Source: Paramyrothecium sp. XJ0827 (Eukaryota; Ascomycota; Sordariomycetes; Hypocreales; Stachybotryaceae). Taken from it: a stretch of 64,000 nucleotides of DNA. The stretch spans positions 1,054,001-1,118,000 of the forward strand of contig JAJFPB010000008.1 in assembly GCA_020881915.1 (NCBI GenBank). Reading direction: 5' to 3'. The first letter of the stretch is position 1. Each line of letters opens with the position of its first letter. The notes beneath the pieces are model-generated. The model saw only the letters and a program-made list of their open reading frames with translations, was not told the origin of the DNA and did no database searches. The position numbers were made by a program, and so were the translations under genes. Shown here piece after piece: positions 1-13,300 of the stretch.

Positions 1-977
1 CAATCTGTTTGTCGGTGAGCGTCAGCCAGCAAGGATACGAGCAGAATGTTGTCGTTCTCAGTATGTTTGAAAGGCGCGTGCAGGTGCCTGGGGGGGCGGA
101 GCGGTAAGTGACCAAATCAAGCCCGAATGTCCAAGGAAAGCGGCAAACCCCGCAAGACGGGGAAATAAATTATTAGGTAGGTACCGTGCCTCAAGCCCGG
201 GAAAACGTGGGACGTGCTTGCGGGACCTGCGGGCGAGGTTCTTGTGGTAGAGCTAGAGTCAGGTACCTTGCAGTAGGTCTTACCTGAGTACTGTCCGGCG
301 TAAGTATCTTTGAGTTAGCAGGCCTTGCTGTTAAGTACCGTACTTAATCCACCGAGTCTATTCTCTGTCTTTTACCTGCTAGGTACAATACAATACCTGA
401 TGATGCTCACAGAGAGCCTCATGGGAATTGTCGTACGCTTGTACTATTTGTCAGCGCTGCGGCATCAATCGCACCAAAATTCCCCAAGCCACCTCCCTGG
501 TGGCACCTGCACTGCACGATCCAGGCGGAGTTCGTAAAGTGGAGTGCAGCGGAGGGATCTACTTTGACATCGAACAAGGGCGAGGCGTGCGGCCCAGCCA
601 GTCGATGCAAGCCAGTTGGAATCGGTACCTTAGCTCAGGAACCTCAAGATGCATTGCATTACCCCAGCTCTTCCCGGACTCTTAGGGATATGGCTGCACT
701 GTTTCCCTCGATCGAACGGGCATAATTACCGGCATTGACTGCACCGCGACAACACAGTAGCAGAAGATGGGCTGCTGTTTGAGCTGTCAGTAGGGGCACC
801 CTGTACTGTACTGTATCGTGCGGCTTGGACATTTTGGTCCCTTTGGCAGCTCCCCCCCTCCTCCAGAAGGCCCCCCCCCTCCATCCGCGGCAACTTTGGT
901 CTCCGCATAAGGTAAGGTAGGCCTGTTGCTACTCCTCCCCCACCCATCTAGTCCCCCTCCAAAAGCTCGCTTCCTTG

Positions 978-991
978 CCCCCCCCCCCCCC
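978..991. repeat. Poly-C homopolymer (14 nt)
   Basis: An uninterrupted run of 14 C lies in intergenic DNA. Its length is likely to vary between strains and may carry sequencing error. Confidence 0.8.
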
Positions 992-1236
992 TTGCCAGAT
1001 GTGACTCAGGGATTGGATTGCTCGATTCTGCGATGCATGCAGATGACGACCATCTCTCAGGGAGATCGGAAATTCGTGCCCCTCCCGGCCCGGTGTTCGC
1101 TTGGACTCGGACGGTTTTCGACAAAGCAAGGTAGACATGGAGTGATGTCGGAAGTGGAGGTGATGTCAGGTTAAAGCGAGAGCGCGAGGAGTAAGTCGGA
1201 TGCCGCAAGGTAGTAAGCAGGGCAATGCTATGCGGA

Positions 1237-1256
1237 GCGATGCGATGCGATGCGAC
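1237..1256. repeat. GCGAT pentanucleotide tandem
   Basis: Three exact GCGAT units are followed by one GCGAC. It is a short microsatellite in the upstream region of the Zn2Cys6 factor gene. Confidence 0.75.
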
Positions 1257-1563
1257 ATACAAGAACTCAAGTCTCCCACATGACGAATTGGAACTAGACC
1301 ATCCAAAAGAACCACCAGCCTCAAGCCAAGTTGTTGGTGTCGAACCTCCAACGACGAGGGGGGAAGAAAAAGATAAGCAAAAGAAACAGACCGCCCATCC
1401 GTCAGTGCCGGCTGGCCCGTAGCCGCTGGAAAGGCCTGGCCCTCTGTGGCGCTTCCACCTGCGACACTTTACTTGACAGTACTTGGCTTCCCTCCACCAC
1501 CCGTCACCCACTCGTCCATCCGTCCATCCACACATCCACCCGTTCACACACCCGTCTCTCCTA

Positions 1564-2071
1564 ATGTACCCGATCAGATCCTAAGATACCTTTTCCCCAT
1601 ACCTCTCTACCTGAGTTCTGGCGTTCGACTTTCTCGTACCTTGCGTCGCGTTGCTTCGCTGGCCGATCCAGCCACGACCTACTTTCTTTACTTTTCTCAC
1701 CTCTCGCATACTCGCTGCTACCGACTTGCCTCACCTCAACTCACCTTGCTCTACCTACCCTACTAACGGTACCGCCCCTGCCTCGGGCTTGTCCAACTTT
1801 TCGTCTGCTTTGTGCTGAATCTGTCGAGGTAGGCTTACTGCCTGCAATACGTGGACCTCAACCATATCGATTCGAGTCTATTCCGTCATCCACACTTTCG
1901 CTTCATCGTCATTAACAACCGCCTGCAAGTCCTTCGACGGCTCCCTAATCCACCCTAGTCGCTCTTCGTCGTCTTCTTCTTCCCGCCAAGCCACACCTAT
2001 AGCCGCGACTCGACCACCAAGCACCCACGGCCGCATCGATTCCCACGAGTTGCGCAACACCATCTCCTGCC
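1564..2071 (+). promoter_or_regulatory. Pyrimidine-rich, almost ATG-free leader of the Zn2Cys6 gene
   Basis: The roughly 500 bases before the start codon are C/T-rich. They contain one ATG only, at 1564, opening a six-codon frame that stops at 1584. From there to the start at 2072 no ATG was found. Such leaders are typical of fungal 5' UTRs, so transcription probably begins within this stretch. If the transcript includes 1564, the tiny upstream ORF could damp translation. The transcription start is inferred, not seen. Confidence 0.45.
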
Positions 2072-5000
2072 ATGGAGCACATGGGCTTCCAGATACCGGG
2101 CATGGCGCCGCCCCTCGTCAACCAGCCGCCCCAAATATTCGGCACATACGGCCCAGATGGCTTGCCACAGCTCCCTCACTTCCCCCCCGATCTTGCCGCA
2201 CACATGTTTCCCGACTCTGCCATGCTCCTCGACGACTCCAATGAGGCCAAGAAGAGGCGGATTGCGAGGGTAAGAGCTCTGCTAGACGCTTCCGGCCGGT
2301 CCGGACGTCGCCCACTTCCTAGGATCCCGCCTTACTGATGGCTAATCCGTATTCCTCTAGGCTTGTGACATGTGCAGGAAAAAGAAGATCAAGTGCGACG
2401 GCAAGCTGCCCGCCTGCACGCATTGCACCAACTCGAAGACGGACTGCGTCTTCACCCAAGTCGAGAAGAAGCGCACACCACCCAAAGGGTATTGTACCCT
2501 CCAGCCGAACAGCCATTGCCCCAGCTACACGAGCCGGTTTGAACTGACTGAAGTGCAGCGCAAAGTACATTGAAGGCCTAGAAAACCGATTGGGCCGTAT
2601 GGAGCACCTGCTGAGGCTCTCGGGTATGTCACAAATGCCGACTTTATCATTGCAGTGCCAGGTGTTGACTGATTTCGGCCTAGGCTTGCTCGACGAAGAT
2701 GACAACGGCGCAACCGACCTGGGCGCACTCGAGAAGAAGCTGACAGAGCGGAGGCAGCAATCTCGCCATCCATCCATCGCTGGCGTATCGACGCCGTCAT
2801 CCCCAACGCAGACCATACCCAAGCATGAAGGCGCCTCCACGACACCTCAGAGCGCGCTGACGTCGCCCGAGTCTGCCAAGGACAAGGATTCCGAAAAGCG
2901 CAACTCCATAGCTGCTGTCAATGAGGAACCGGAGCAGGAAGAGGTTGAGGCCCTGTCTGAGATGATGTGCTCCTTGGTCACAAACCAAAGTGGAGAGACA
3001 AGATATATTGGTCAGTTTTCTTTGGCTATACTACTGGCGCGCCGCCATACTTACACATTCTAAGGCTCCTCCTCTGGATTTTCCATCTTTTCTCCCAAGG
3101 GCATCCAGTGGGTCAATGGTAAGACAGGCGACGATTCTTTCCAGGAAATGATATCAGAGGTCTCCATTGATGACCACAAATGGACAAACTGGAAACCCGA
3201 AATCTTTAGCGACCTATTCCAGCGTCCCATTTTCCGACCTCTACCGCCAAAGCACGAGGCCCTGTCGCTTCTGCAGGACTATTTCGAGAACTTCAACTGC
3301 ATGTTTCCGTTGTTCCACCAGCCGACCTTCATGCACCTTGTCGAGCGTCAGTACTCTTCGGATCCGTACCAGGGCTCGGGGTGGTGGGCCAGTTTGAACT
3401 GCGCATTGGCTTTTGCGCACCGTCTTCGGGTCATGAGCAATCTTGTACCGGCAGAGGAGGACGAGAAAGCTTGGGCGTACCTCAAGAATGCCATGGGCGT
3501 CTTCACCGAACTGACGATGCGTAATACCGATCTTCTGAGCGTCCAGGCCCTGCTGGCCTTGGCTATGTTTATGCAAGGAACACCAAACCCGCAACCAACC
3601 TACATTTTCATATCCTCAGCCGTCCGCTTGGCACATAGCATCGGCCTCCACAAGAAGGGAACGGGATTCAACCTGAATCCCATTGAGATTGAGCAGCGTA
3701 AACGGGTCTTCTGGATTGCCTACATGCTGGACAAGGACTTGAGTCTGCGGTCTGGCCGACCACCGGCGCAGGACGATGATGACATGAACGTCGAGCTTCC
3801 CGACGCAGATCCGGAGGATAACATCGGCAACATCCCCCTAGCTGACGGCAAGGGTAAAATGAATCTGTTCCGCGTCATGTGCGAGTTTGCAGTCATCGAA
3901 AGCAACGTGTACAGACGTCTCTACTCAACCAAGGCTACCAAGCAAACAGACGGCGAGCTTCTTAATACGATCGGCGAACTTGATCAGCAATTGGAAGAGT
4001 GGAAAGACAAGATTCCCATCGACTTCCGTCCCGAGCACGAGATCAAGGCATCGCACACGCCACTCATTCTCCATGTCGTCATGTTACATTTCACCTACTA
4101 CAACTGCTTAACCACAATTCACCGCATGTCTGTCCACCGGGGCTACTGGACGAGCAGGCTGTCAAATTACGCCATTCAAGGCCTCAACGCCAGGCCCCTG
4201 AATCCAAGAATCTTTTCCTCAGCCGCCCTATCGACTGCTGCGGCTCGGGCTTCAATCTCCCTGTTGAAGTACATCCCCCAAGGCGACTTCTCGTGTGTCT
4301 GGTATGAATCCTCTCGCCTGCCACTTACACACATCTGTTTGCTAATTGTTTCCTCAGGTTAATTTTGTACTTTCCGGTTTCAGCACTGGTGACACTATTT
4401 GGGAACATCCTTCAGAATCCGCTCGATCCCAGGGCCAAGTCTGACACGAGGCTGATGAACCTGGTTGTAACATTCCTTTCCATGCTTGGCTCTGAAGCCG
4501 AGCAGGGTGGTGTCCATCGTATGCTTGGCATTTGCTCCGAGTTCGAGCGCATTGCCAAGGTGGTTATTGAAAAGTCCGAGAAGGAGCAGTCATCGCGCCG
4601 CAAGCGCAAAACTATGGACCCCACGGCCAAGCCATCGTCGAGTAAAGGCCCAAACAGCGATGCTACTCGCCAATCTGTTCCGGCATCCACGGCCCCGTCC
4701 GGTCAATCCCAGGGTTCGGCGCCGCCACCTGCCGTCGTCTCGACTTCGGCGTCAGGATCACCACAAGCAACTCCAGGGAGCTCCCACAATGTTCAGATGA
4801 AAGATCACCTGACCCCAGCGTCGTGGTCGGACCGCGGGCCTTCCCACAGCCCCATCAGCATATCAAATGGCGAGACGTCACCGGCTCTAGGTAGCGCGGG
4901 CTGGCCACAGGAGTTCCCCGTACCGCAGAACGGCGATTTCGAGAGTTTCACCAACATGAATGGCTTCCAACCGGGACTCAGCTCGCCCTCAAACCCAGCC

Positions 5001-5153
5001 AACGGGCCCATTCAGCAACCCCTGCTCCCGCAAGACCTTTTCTCCCTACCAATGACGCTCGACTGGAGCTGGGCCGAGATGAGCGGCGGCGCGTACCCCA
5101 CGGTGGAAAACGGCAACTTCAACCCGGGGCAATCCGGCCCAATCTTACAATAG
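2072..5153 (+). CDS. Zn2Cys6 transcription factor, COL-26/BglR/ART1-like (tentative)
   Basis: Exons 2072-2269, 2361-2488, 2559-2623, 2684-3010, 3065-4301 and 4358-5153 encode 916 residues. All five introns have GT/AG ends. A Gal4-type zinc cluster has cysteines at 68, 71, 78, 85, 88 and 95 (CX2CX6CX6CX2CX6C), followed by a basic linker and a short coiled segment ([15 protein letters not shown]). A fungal-specific regulatory domain covers roughly residues 299-470 (from [13 protein letters not shown] to the SLRSGRPP segment). The C-terminal 260 residues are Ser/Pro/Gln-rich and disordered, as in activation regions. The zinc cluster and linker resemble, from memory, the COL-26/BglR/ART1 group, which controls glucose sensing and use of starch and cellulose; the class is certain, the orthology is not. 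The start is the first ATG after the ATG-poor leader. It converges on MED19. Confidence 0.9.
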
Positions 5154-6177
5154 GAGCTGAGGCTTCTGGGCAGCGAGTTCTCCTGAGAAGTCGGAGAGCA
5201 AAGGCGAGACGCAGATGATTGATGCGAGTACACTGGTATTTACCCTTGTTGCTACTCATCACGGTCAATCTTTCATAATCAAGATGTGGCACTTAATGTG
5301 GTTTCCGTATCTGCGAAACGAAGTCATTTAGTGGACGAATTTCATGCCCCTCGAGTGCGCGCAAAATGGGCGCCGACGGCCGTACTTATTTCTATATTTC
5401 ACCCCCTTTCTTTTCTCCTCCTGTTCATCTTGGAAAAATAGCATGGCGTTAGATCCCTTTTCTATAGTTACCCCCTCACCCCATCTTGTACGTCTTCAGC
5501 TTTGTTCAATGTAGTTTTTTATTTTTCTGTAGCGTAGTTGTTCACCACTGGCATGTGTGTAATATTACAACCACCCTTTTCACGCTTTCCTCCAAACGCT
5601 TTCGGTTCTGTTTTGTTTTGTAGTTGTTTAAATGGACTCAGGGGTCCCGACGGTGACTGGAATGCGTAACTCGCCCAGACAGACTGCCTGCCGTTTCCCG
5701 CCGCTTGTGGCCCGGGGAGGCTTCGGAAATGCTTCCACCATTCATTCACTTGCCTTCCCCCCACCACCCCTTTTCACCTTCTCCCCTGTGCCGAATCCTC
5801 TTATGTAGAAACCTTTGCCCAAACGCCGTGCTGTATAGAAAGACAAGACCATTTTCCTTCCGCCCTGAGGTGAAAAGTCGAAGAAAAAGGAATAGGAAAG
5901 AAAAGGAAAGAGAAGGAAAAGAAGAAAAAAAAAAACCCCCAACGATAGAAAATAAAGAAAACGAGCAAAGCCAAGGCGGCGTGCCCTCATGTATCGTATC
6001 AGACCCTGTACATGTTACCTGACAATGCCCCTTCCCCACCGCCATGCCCACCCAGATATCATGCAAAAGTTTACCATCACACAAAGAGAAGGTCATCCCA
6101 AAGTTGGGGAGACGCGTATTAGCTCCCAACCAATAACGGATTTCGAAACGGACGATTTGTGGGATTTGCGAGCAAGG
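5154..6177. other. Convergent intergenic region with purine-rich tract
   Basis: About 1 kb separates two stop codons that face each other, so it holds both 3' UTRs. Around 5875-5935 the plus strand is nearly pure A/G, ending in an A run and then a C run. T-rich stretches at 5395-5625 could serve 3' end formation of the + strand gene. No ORF looks real. Confidence 0.5.
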
Positions 6178-7378
6178 CTACGCCCCGACCATGCCAGGGC
6201 CGTAGCTCTGTTGACGCATAGCGTTTTGATAGGCGGGAGAGTTTCCAGAAATCTACCTCGCTTGTTAGCAATCTGAGTTGTGAGTAGTTGCGTAAGAGCC
6301 GGACAAACCTTCTTGCGGCGTTTCTGGCCACCCTCTCCCTCACCGGTCGAGTAGCCAGTTTCCATGCCAGCGTCATCATCGGGAAAGCCTTCCCCGTAGC
6401 CCTCAAAGCTTGCATCGCCGTAGGTCCGCTTCTTGATGTTCCGCCGAGGTCGGTTTGGATCGTGACCAGGCGGAAGTTGTGACTTGGGACGACCCAAGGC
6501 ACTAGGTGTCGAAGCCAACGGCGTGCCGGGCGCTGAGGGCTTTGCCGATGGAGCGACCTTCCCTGAGTCGCCGCTTGAGGGAGCAAGCTCGCCCAAAACC
6601 GACGTGTCCCAGAGGGATTTGGAAATGGGTCCCTTCGCCATCGTCATGGCCCGTCCCAGGTTTGCGAGTGTTGTTTCTGATAAGCCGTCACTGAGCTCGC
6701 GTCCTTTGACAAAATGCACATTCCACTCGAGCTCGGGGACCTGCATAAACTCCATAGTCTCGGATGGGGCGCCTTCGTCCTTCTTCTGAACATCGAAATG
6801 GCCAGCAACTCCCAGGCGCTTGATGTGGCCCTTGTACGTCTTGCGCAGAGCGTTCTTCTCGCCGTTCGGCTTCTCGCGCGCCACTTCGGCGGCAAGTCCT
6901 GTCAGGCCAAATAGTTCGTACAGATCCTCCGAAATCTGAGGTAGCGATTCGGGATAGGCTATAAAATGACACTGTTAACAAGCAAGTTCTCTGGAAGAAT
7001 CGTCCCTAAGACTGTCAAGATCCCGCCCCGGAAAAGGAGCGAGAAGAGGGCAGCAGAGGGAGCCTTACGAGTTTGGCAAAGAAGGTATTTCTCCCCCACA
7101 TCGCGATGCAGGTCTTCGATACCAGGTTTGCTTTCCTCGAGATGGAGCTTTTTGTGGTCACGGTCGCCGACGTCGTCGAGGGCGCGCTTCCGCTTGTGCG
7201 GAGACTCGTCGGCCATGACGAGGTCGGGTTGTGATACGCTTCCGTTGACACTATGAGCCGGTGTCGGCAGGGTGGAGGTGGAGGATGTCATGGAGGTGGA
7301 GAAGGTGACCGAAGGGTCGGAGGCGGTTCTAGGTGAGAAGTTGGAGGGACTCTGAGGCGTCTGAGGATGGAACGACAT
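6178..7378 (-). CDS. Mediator of RNA polymerase II transcription subunit 19 (Rox3 family)
   Basis: Exons (minus strand) 7378-7069, 6958-6309 and 6252-6178 give 344 residues. MED19 sits in the head/middle part of Mediator and links gene-specific activators to RNA polymerase II in the nucleus. The N-terminus is Ser/Thr/Pro-rich. The Rox3 core starts near residue 100 with a [18 protein letters not shown] segment and a [10 protein letters not shown] motif. A basic patch ([13 protein letters not shown]) and a K/R cluster follow. The last exon encodes only 24 residues, ending [20 protein letters not shown], the conserved fungal MED19 tail; reading through the 56-nt intron would lose it. That intron carries a GCTAAC branch site. 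The gene converges on the Zn2Cys6 factor. Confidence 0.92.
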
Positions 7379-10300
7379 CGTGAGAACGAGGCGAGCGCAA
7401 GAGGGAAAGGGAATGGCGAGTCGCGCCGGGCCGCCGACGAAAGTGCCGGTGCGCTGTCGCTCAGCTGAACGTCATGAACCGGAGCCGCTTCGTGTGTGAC
7501 AATTTTAGCCTCGGCTGGGTCCAAGGGGAAGAAAAAGGTCCGGGTGTGCGGTGCCGTAGGAAGGCTGTAGGCGGGAGAACCGGTCGGAGTCGTAGGATTT
7601 GGATCGCTATAGCAGAGCGCGTGGGCGGCGTTGATGCAGGGAGCGATCGCAGGGAGGGTTGATGAGGAAAGGGTCGACGCCTGGCGGTGGTTGACTGATG
7701 AGGTGTGGTGGAGGAGGTGCGAGATTGAGAGGCGGGTGGGGGCCTGAAACGTGAGGCACCAATCTCCCTTAGTACGGGGCGTCGGATACGCCTGGCTGAG
7801 GCACCGGCCTTTTTGACCAATGAGCACCACGAGCATGGCCGCCCCACACAATGGAGAACACATTGAAATGGTCCCTTGTCCATGCAAAGAACATTGATCA
7901 CGTGAGATGCATCGGATGTCCATTGTTCCAATCACTACTACTCGGAGCGGGACACAGGCTTTTTTTTTCCCTCTCTCTTTTCCTTTTCCAATAATTCAAG
8001 ACCACCAATCTCATATCACCCGCCGGTGTGCGCTGACTCTGTTCAACCCAATGCGCTACCGACGACGTAGATCTCTGGTCGAGAGGAAAAGCTCAATTTC
8101 AACCTTGCCTAAAACCATCATCACGAGGGCCCCTCGTGCGGCTACCATGATGCGGTGATGACCTGATGCAAGTGACACTTCTTCATCCTGGCCCATGACT
8201 TGGCATGTCTTTCGGCTGAAACGCCTCGACTGTTCAATGCGTCGGCTTAGACCAATTCTGCTTTGTTCGAAATGTTGGTTGCGTTGCAAGATGTCGAAGA
8301 TCGTGTAGAGTTTTTATTATCGTCTCTCCCATGTGCGGTCAACGCCAATTTTCTCTTTCCAGTACTGTACAGCAAAGTGCAGTACAGGTACCCAAGGTCA
8401 GTGGTTACATCTAGTAACATACGCTTTCCTACATCTACGCATGATGACAACTTCTACATCTGGTAAACCTATGGCCTCGTCGCTGTTGGCTCTCGCGCTG
8501 TGTTATTTGCGGCCTTGACGTTAACCACCTGGTTCGCTTGAGGAGTTTGGCAACCCCTGACGAAATACTTTGTCCCAAAGTCTGCCTTTCACATGCTCTA
8601 TCGACCATCCCGCTGATGGAACTTTCTGTAGGTAAACGTGGTGACATGTGAGCCCGAGTCAATGCAGGTTTCCTGGTGTGCAGCTGTTGACGGTGTGGAC
8701 ATTGTACATACAGTACAATAGAAGTACGCAGCAGCTCGCTTGACAAGTGCCTCGCCCGGCATGACCATTCACTCACTCTCTCACTTTGGCTCTTGCCATG
8801 CCTGTCATGTATCTTCGCCCGCGGAGCATCAAGGTCAATGAGCCCATAGCCCACGCCATCACTGCCTATGTGTCACCAGGAAGTTGTTGTAGGCTAGTCC
8901 GCCGTGTTCTGCCCTCCCATGAAGGCAATCATCCAAACGCAAAGGCGATACTGTTCTGGGTGAACAGAACGCCGATTCTCAGAGTCTGAGGCGAGGTCAA
9001 CATCACGGGTTCGGGCATCTCCAGCAGTCCTTGAAGAGTCTTCCAGTCCTGTCTGCAGACTCTCCTGTCCGTGTCGACTCGTCATGCAGACATGGCCCAT
9101 GCGGTCTCCTTATCGTTGCTTTCATATGTTCAATTACCCAGCGGCTCCATGGTCCTGGGCTTCTTCGTTGTATTGTAAAGGTTGTCTGCAGCGGGAGGCT
9201 CGAAAGGATCTCGTGGTTCAGCTAGTTCGCTTGGGAAGGCTCGGACGAAGGTGATCGTCATTCGCAACGGCCACAATCACGAAGCCTAAAGTCTGCACGG
9301 TTAGAAACACCAACGTTGACTATTGGAATCATGGTGTCTGAGCAGGCCAGGAACAAGATACGAACGAGCAGTCATGAGAGAAACGCAAGAACAACTTGCA
9401 TGATGTCAAGAGACACGAACCCATGAAGGATGTATCGTTTTATCCCCCTTCATATCCCGAAAACCACTTGAAGTCCTTGAGCCAAACGTACCCGTGTAAC
9501 CTATTGTGAGACCTTTAGGACGGAACAGCGGACCTGGCTGTACACTATCCTCACTCCTGGCAGACTTCTTGGGCACCAGAGAGAACTTGCTTCTTCCATC
9601 CGAGAAGTGCGAATAACTGGCGTAGGCGTTCGCTCTGGCGACCCAGACGAATGCGTATTGTTCCGTTGTCCAGCTGCGTGATCTCTTGATAACGGAACGT
9701 TGGCATAGATAGGATACTGTGGAATTGATGGATATGTGCTGTATTGGATGACACGAATCTATCGAACCGAGATCAACACAGGAGTCCGCTTTTGGGTCCT
9801 AAAGCGTCCGCTGCAACACTTGACGTCGCTGGATGCCTCTTTGTCCCTGGCTTCAAGTTGCCCATGGCAACTTCATAAGCACAACAACGAGTAAATCATG
9901 AGCACTCTGCTCCTTCTCGAGAAACTGATCATCCCATTGTCTCTTGGGCTGCATATCCACGGGGAAACTGTCCACTCAGACACTGAATGGATCCACGGCC
10001 TGCCGGTGGAAACCAGATACACCACGCCACTAACCACCCTTGTAGCAACAACCGCAAACACCGGGGTATTCGTCAGAGTTCGTTACCTAGACCAAAACTA
10101 TTGGTCACCTGTTCGACTGTACCATGGTTCGCTCCCAAGGCCCGTAATTCCGCAGCGGATCCACGGCTTGGTCGGCCTGAACAAAACCGCCTCGATGATT
10201 TGCTGAGGGGCCTTGCCTCTTTCCTATCGTCATCGTATCTCACCCACTATTCTACTCCATTACTCACTTGTGGTTTTCAAGAATAAGAGGCTCGGTATTG

Positions 10301-13300
10301 GGTTCCCTGGAAGAGAAAGGGGGTGGATGAAAGAAGGCGAACTAGCTACAGCCCCTCACACAGCAGTCAGATTTCTGTCGCGGTTTGGCCTCGGACGTGC
10401 GTGGCCCGAACCACTCAAAGGGGACTGGTTAAGTCGCCCAGACTAGACCATTCAACAGACACGATAGACGATTGCTCCTGACGTTCGGCCGACCACGACC
10501 GAGGGTGCATCAACGATTTCTTGTTCGGGATATTGCACGCACGGGGAAAAGGTACGTGGAGTGTTTTGTAAATCGAGTACCAGCGACTTGCATCTCGATA
10601 TTGATATTCTGTCCGATATTTTGTCTCAGGGCTATGTAGCTGCGTTTTCCCACGATGTGTCTGCGCTTCCCCAGGACTCAGTATTAACAGGAGGGCTCAC
10701 CTGAGGACTTTTGCCCCAAGAGATTGGAGCGACAGAAATCGGGTCCATTGGAGACCTGCAATGCGTTGCGAGCCCAAAGAATACCAAGCATCCAATATGA
10801 GGTACCGAGTTGGAGACGGGACGGACATATTTGCCTCATGGTAATCTCCTTGTGCTTGGCAATCCGCATCAAGGCATACAGATAGCGGCAGCAAGTTTCT
10901 CTTCCTTGGTCATCAGGCAATTCGACACGGATGCTCATGTTTCTTGAAATCGCGCATTCACCATGTCGTCAGGCCGGAATACTGGCTCAGTGATCTACCG
11001 ACGTGGGTTATTTTAAAATGTTATCACTGATGTCATGCCTCACACTACTTACACGGAAGGCTTGCTACCGCCAAGTCTGTCAGTACGCGGAACACTTGTT
11101 CCATGTTGAGGAATCGGACAAAAAGTTGACCTTTTCATGCAACGTCAGGACGCGTCGCCAATCTGCCGCATGATCTATACGATTCTGGCACCCCTGGATA
11201 CGCATAAAATAATCCGGGGTAGATCGTCTTGCAAATGCTCCCGTAGCATCATGTCATATTGCATGACAGAAAAGAACGGGATGACAAGAGGAAGGGTAGT
11301 GTTGCAGATTTGAGGCCTCAATGTGCCAGCTACAGCTTTCTTGCTAGAAAACAATAAGCGAGGTTCCGAGCTACGTGTGGTGGCTCACACCGCGTGAAGC
11401 ATGTCACAGCTTCTGCATTGTTCAAGCAGAATACGGGTCGATATGATGTTTTGCAAACGCGGCTGGACAACACGCTTGGGTCCAGACATCTAGTGTCGGA
11501 AGCAGAAGCCGTGCGCCGAATGTAGGGCTATGGCGGCAGTGCCGATAGACTATAGACCAGGTCTATCAAGGCTAAGGGTGGATCGACGTATGGAACCAGA
11601 GATATAGCATGGTTTGCTTGTGCTGTGGAACTTTGCGAGCGTGTCTCAAACTGTGGCTCGAGGACAGGCAAGCCATGGCTCCTGGCGTAGGCCGGTGTCA
11701 TGTGAGGAGACTTGGTTCGTCAGGAACGGTTCCGATGGTATAATTACTCGATTGGGCTTGGTATATTACACAGGTTGGACAAGCACATGGACCACCGACG
11801 GTGTTAGAGATGGCCACTCCGGCATTGCTCAAGGTTATTGTGGAGCGACGATTGCAACCAAGCCTCGCGAGCTCTTGGTTGACAGGCCGGAGGCAACAGC
11901 TGATGCTCGAACGAAGGAGATGCTGTAGTATTCGGAGGATATCTAGAGGGTGGCTCTGCATGAGCCAGCCAAGCGAAAGGCAGGGGCTGTTTATGGGTAG
12001 CGAGGAGCGGCGACTGTTTTGCCGAGAGAACTTTTGTTATGCATCTTGACGAAGATGAAGACCGGGCCGTTGCGGTTCAGAGCGGTTCAGGACCCTGGCC
12101 TTGATATGCCCCTGACGGACTTGCTGTTGACGGGAAGTCCGGTGCCGCCCAGCCCAGTTCTCGACATGATAACTCATGCGGGTAGGGATCAAGGGCGAGC
12201 CCATCCACACCGTCTCCAAGCGGTGCGTGTGGAAGGGCTACATGGTCCAGCTGCGGCAGCAAGCTCCAGACCGACTCTGGAAACCAAAAGTGAGAAACTG
12301 CATGAGCAGATGTAACCAGAATCGAGTGCTGGCTGGTTGCTGGGCGTGGAGTGTAGGTTGCAGCTCAGGTTTAGTAGGGCCGAGCTCATGGGTTCCCAGC
12401 CATGCTCGAGCCACACCATAGGAGACGACCCCCAAAGGCGGGCTTGCCCATGGCTCCCCACCCCGTCTCTTTTCCCTGCCCGGTAGCGTTGAGTTACATG
12501 CTTCATGCACTTGTGCGTGAGGATCGACGACTCGGACCTGGCCGCACGCCGTACCGTCCTATCAGGCGCGGGAGAGGGGGTGAGGGGTCGAAGGGGGCAT
12601 GTACGTATCCATGTGATGTGATGGTGGCATCGTGTTCCCCAGATCACCCTCCCGGCAATGCCACCACCTTGGGAGCCTGCAGTGGTAGGCTGGAAAAAAA
12701 CCGTTTGAGGCGGGGAGCAGGAAAAGCGAAGATGAAGAGGAGAGGGACGGTACAGTAACTAGGGCATAAGCTCAGCCTGCATGCAGAGGATGTGGCAGGG
12801 GTTCGAGTTGTCGATGGATGGTTTCTCCGTCATCCTTGCTCGACGCCGTGGCCTCCTTCCCAAGCCCCGAGCCTGTCGCTTGTCGAAATCGGCAACAACC
12901 CCACACCCCACTTCCAGATCGCTCCTTTCCTTTCTTTGCTTTTTGTGATGCGCTGCGCAGCTATGTCTGCATTGCACGGCAACTGCAGCCAGCAGCTTTG
13001 CCAGAAGCAACCCTACCCTACCGGCCCTACTACCTTACCATACCCTACCCTACCCTGCCTAAGGTACCCTACCCTTCCCTTCCTCCGGTACCCTACCTAC
13101 CTCAGTATAGACAACCTTACCTCAAGGTCCTGCTTTGGGATGCATTCGCCGACCTGACTTGACAGCCGTGCTGCCCCAGCAGATGCATTCCTGACCTATG
13201 AGACGTCTCCCGCATTGTGCCGGAGCACTTCACCCAGACCTCTCTTGAGCCTTGCCACAACCTCGGTTATGCTGCGGGGCATCTTTGGGCGACGCAGGTC

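Larger units (their letters stand above)
1..1440. other. Gene-free left edge
   Basis: No gene was recognised. Short ORFs on both strands lack any family signature and overlap each other, as expected of non-coding DNA. The stretch holds several AGGTA/GGTACC-rich words (around 170-200, 260-300 and 900-915), a C homopolymer at 978-991 and a small GCGAT tandem at 1237-1256. It is probably distal promoter of the transcription factor starting at 2072. Confidence 0.5.

Noticed and set aside
948..1547. 199-codon minus-strand frame at the left edge
   Set aside because: It crosses simple repeats and a C run (giving Gly-rich peptide), and lacks domain content.
2319..2840. 173-codon minus-strand frame inside the transcription factor gene
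   Set aside because: It lies antisense to the conserved zinc-cluster exons and their introns.
13011..13101. True telomere or subtelomere end
   Set aside because: Units are CCCTA-type and irregular, not CCCTAA, and unique housekeeping genes lie on both sides.
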